Assembly: GCA_022736595.1 (NCBI GenBank)
Contig: DZDC01000051.1
Coordinates: 1 to 14,283, forward strand
DNA length: 14,283 bases
Source of the DNA: Draconibacterium orientale
GTDB lineage: Bacteria; Bacteroidota; Bacteroidia; Bacteroidales; UBA1556
Direction: 5' to 3'
The position numbers and the translations under genes were made by a program. Below are positions 13,295 to 14,283 of the stretch, in pieces. Under the pieces are notes generated by a model, which was not told where the DNA came from, did no database searches, and was given only the letters and a program-made list of their open reading frames with translations. Position 1 is the stretch's first letter; the number at the start of each line of letters is the position of its first letter.

Positions 13295-14283
13295 ATGAAA
13301 TCCATAATGACAAAAATTATTCTGTTAAGCATAGGTCTTCTAACATTTTATGCAAATACGCTAAAAGGCCAATGTATTGACAATTTAAATTTAGGTGCAG
13401 ATACCAATATTTGTGCTGGTCAGTCGGTGCAACTAAATGCAGGAACTGGATATTGGCAATACCTTTGGAGCAATGGTTCCACTGCCAATAACATTACGGT
13501 TAATACTTCAGGAGATTATTGGGTAAAAGCTCGTTTTAAGAGCCCTTCTAACCTTGTGATTAATGGTGATTTCACTTACGGTAATTTCTACCTCTCCACC
13601 AACTATACCTTAGGCACCGGTGGACCATGGGGAATCCTTTCGTATGAAGGAACCTACGCCATGACCACCAACTCAAACCTTGTCCATACCAATTTTGCAA
13701 GTTGCACCGATCACACTTCTGGAACAGGTCAAATGATGGTGGTAAATGGATCTTCGGTTTTAAATCAAGCTATTTGGTATCAAACCATTTACGTGCAACC
13801 CAATACCGACTACGTTTTTTCTTCGTGGTTTACCTCGGTGATATCTGCCAGTCCGGCTGTTTTGAATTTTAGAATCAATGGAAATCCCATTGGGCCTTTA
13901 GTTAATGTGAGCTCCGTGACCTGCAATTGGCAAAATTTTTACCAACTTTGGAATAGCGGCACAAGCACCACTGCTACCATTAGCATCACTAATCAAAACA
14001 ATTCGGGTGGTGGAAATGACTTTGCTATGGATGATATCTTTTTTGGACAAATTTGCGATTTCTACGATACCATTCATGTGCAAGTGCTTCCGTATCCAGC
14101 AGTTAACTTGGGAAATGACACCATACTTTGTGCGAGCGATTCATTACTTTTAGATGCTTCAAATGTGGGAAGCTCGTACCTTTGGAACACAGGAGCTACA
14201 TCACAGCAGATTTATGCAGTACAGAATGGTAATTATAAAGTTATGGTCAGTAATCAGCAATGTTCCTCATCGGATTCAATTGC
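13295..14283 (+). CDS. Large secreted adhesin-like protein with Ig-like repeats and a nested carbohydrate-binding-like domain (5' part)
   Basis: A frame opens at ATG 13295 and stays open to the window edge: 329 codons with no stop. An alternative ATG is at 13307. The signal peptide (MTKIILLSIGLLTFYANTLKG, cleaved before QC) leads into an Ig/PKD-like Bacteroidota surface repeat: LGADTNICAGQSVQLNAG, then YLWSNGSTANNITV, then SGDYWVKAR (33-80). Residues 85-250 form a different beta-sandwich: NLVINGDF (86-93), WYQTIYVQPNTDYVFSSW (161-178), NFRINGNPIG (191-200) and NDFAMDDIFFG (241-251), a pattern seen in galactose-binding-like carbohydrate-binding modules. CDFYDTIHVQVLP (254-266) then ends the first repeat. 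A second repeat begins at LGNDTILCASDSLLLDAS with YLWNTGATSQQIY. Such proteins are usually T9SS cargo with a C-terminal sorting domain; that end is outside the window. It starts 41 bases after mutY, without a consensus promoter. The binding target is unknown. Confidence 0.85.
   Translation, partial: MKSIMTKIILLSIGLLTFYANTLKGQCIDNLNLGADTNICAGQSVQLNAGTGYWQYLWSNGSTANNITVNTSGDYWVKARFKSPSNLVINGDFTYGNFYLSTNYTLGTGGPWGILSYEGTYAMTTNSNLVHTNFASCTDHTSGTGQMMVVNGSSVLNQAIWYQTIYVQPNTDYVFSSWFTSVISASPAVLNFRINGNPIGPLVNVSSVTCNWQNFYQLWNSGTSTTATISITNQNNSGGGNDFAMDDIFFGQICDFYDTIHVQVLPYPAVNLGNDTILCASDSLLLDASNVGSSYLWNTGATSQQIYAVQNGNYKVMVSNQQCSSSDSI

Noticed and set aside
13898..14083. 61-codon minus-strand frame opposite the terminal gene
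   Set aside because: The + strand frame through it encodes a signal peptide and recognisable repeats over 329 codons; the antisense frame has no features of its own.
1..14283. CRISPR arrays, tRNA/rRNA genes, insertion sequences, integrases or phage genes
   Set aside because: I read both strands for regularly spaced repeats, tRNA cloverleaf ends, transposase motifs and flanking inverted repeats, and found none. Gene order and composition look like a stable chromosomal core.

Overview
The window looks like a conserved housekeeping stretch from a member of the Bacteroidota. The DNA is AT-rich. Most starts lack a Shine-Dalgarno sequence. Three intergenic gaps carry the phylum's -33 TTG / -7 TAnnTTTG promoter form. 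The gene content is also characteristic: tandem OmpH/Skp genes beside bamA, a PorG/DUF6089 gene beside uppS, a short RNase E/G, and a secreted repeat protein of the type exported by the type IX secretion system (T9SS). The sequence does not settle genus or family.

Layout, left to right. A rho-independent terminator (55-83, + strand) closes something that ends before or just inside the window. It is followed by a + strand M20C dipeptidase (pepD-like, 251-1705), which meets the minus-strand block at a shared bidirectional terminator (1704-1744). The minus-strand block runs from 12085 down to 1758, in transcription order: HU-type DNA-binding protein; a 29-residue very basic predicted ribosomal protein; a terminator; RNase E/G family rng with a 217-base leader region; a terminator; recX, prfB (with a programmed +1 frameshift) and nadK in close order; a promoter; porG, uppS and bamA in tight order; and two OmpH/Skp chaperones, the second with its own promoter. 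Divergent from HU, mutY runs on the + strand. It is followed by the 5' part of a large secreted adhesin-like gene that leaves the window at 14283.

How the genes relate. The porG-uppS-bamA-ompH-ompH group is a cell-envelope module: UppS makes the lipid carrier for wall and surface glycans, BamA inserts outer-membrane proteins, the Skp-like proteins chaperone them through the periplasm, and PorG is an outer-membrane part of the T9SS. The last gene of the window would be the sort of cargo that the T9SS exports. The right half is information processing: translation termination (RF2), RNA turnover (RNase E/G), recombination control (RecX), base-excision repair (MutY), nucleoid structure (HU) and a tiny ribosomal protein.

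I did not find an obviously new multi-gene system. The points most worth a second look are the near-canonical RF2 frameshift site, the 29-codon basic gene, a whole beta-sandwich domain nested inside an Ig-like repeat of the terminal adhesin, a 15-base direct repeat with 20-base period across the porG promoter, and a palindrome just before the GTG start of rng.
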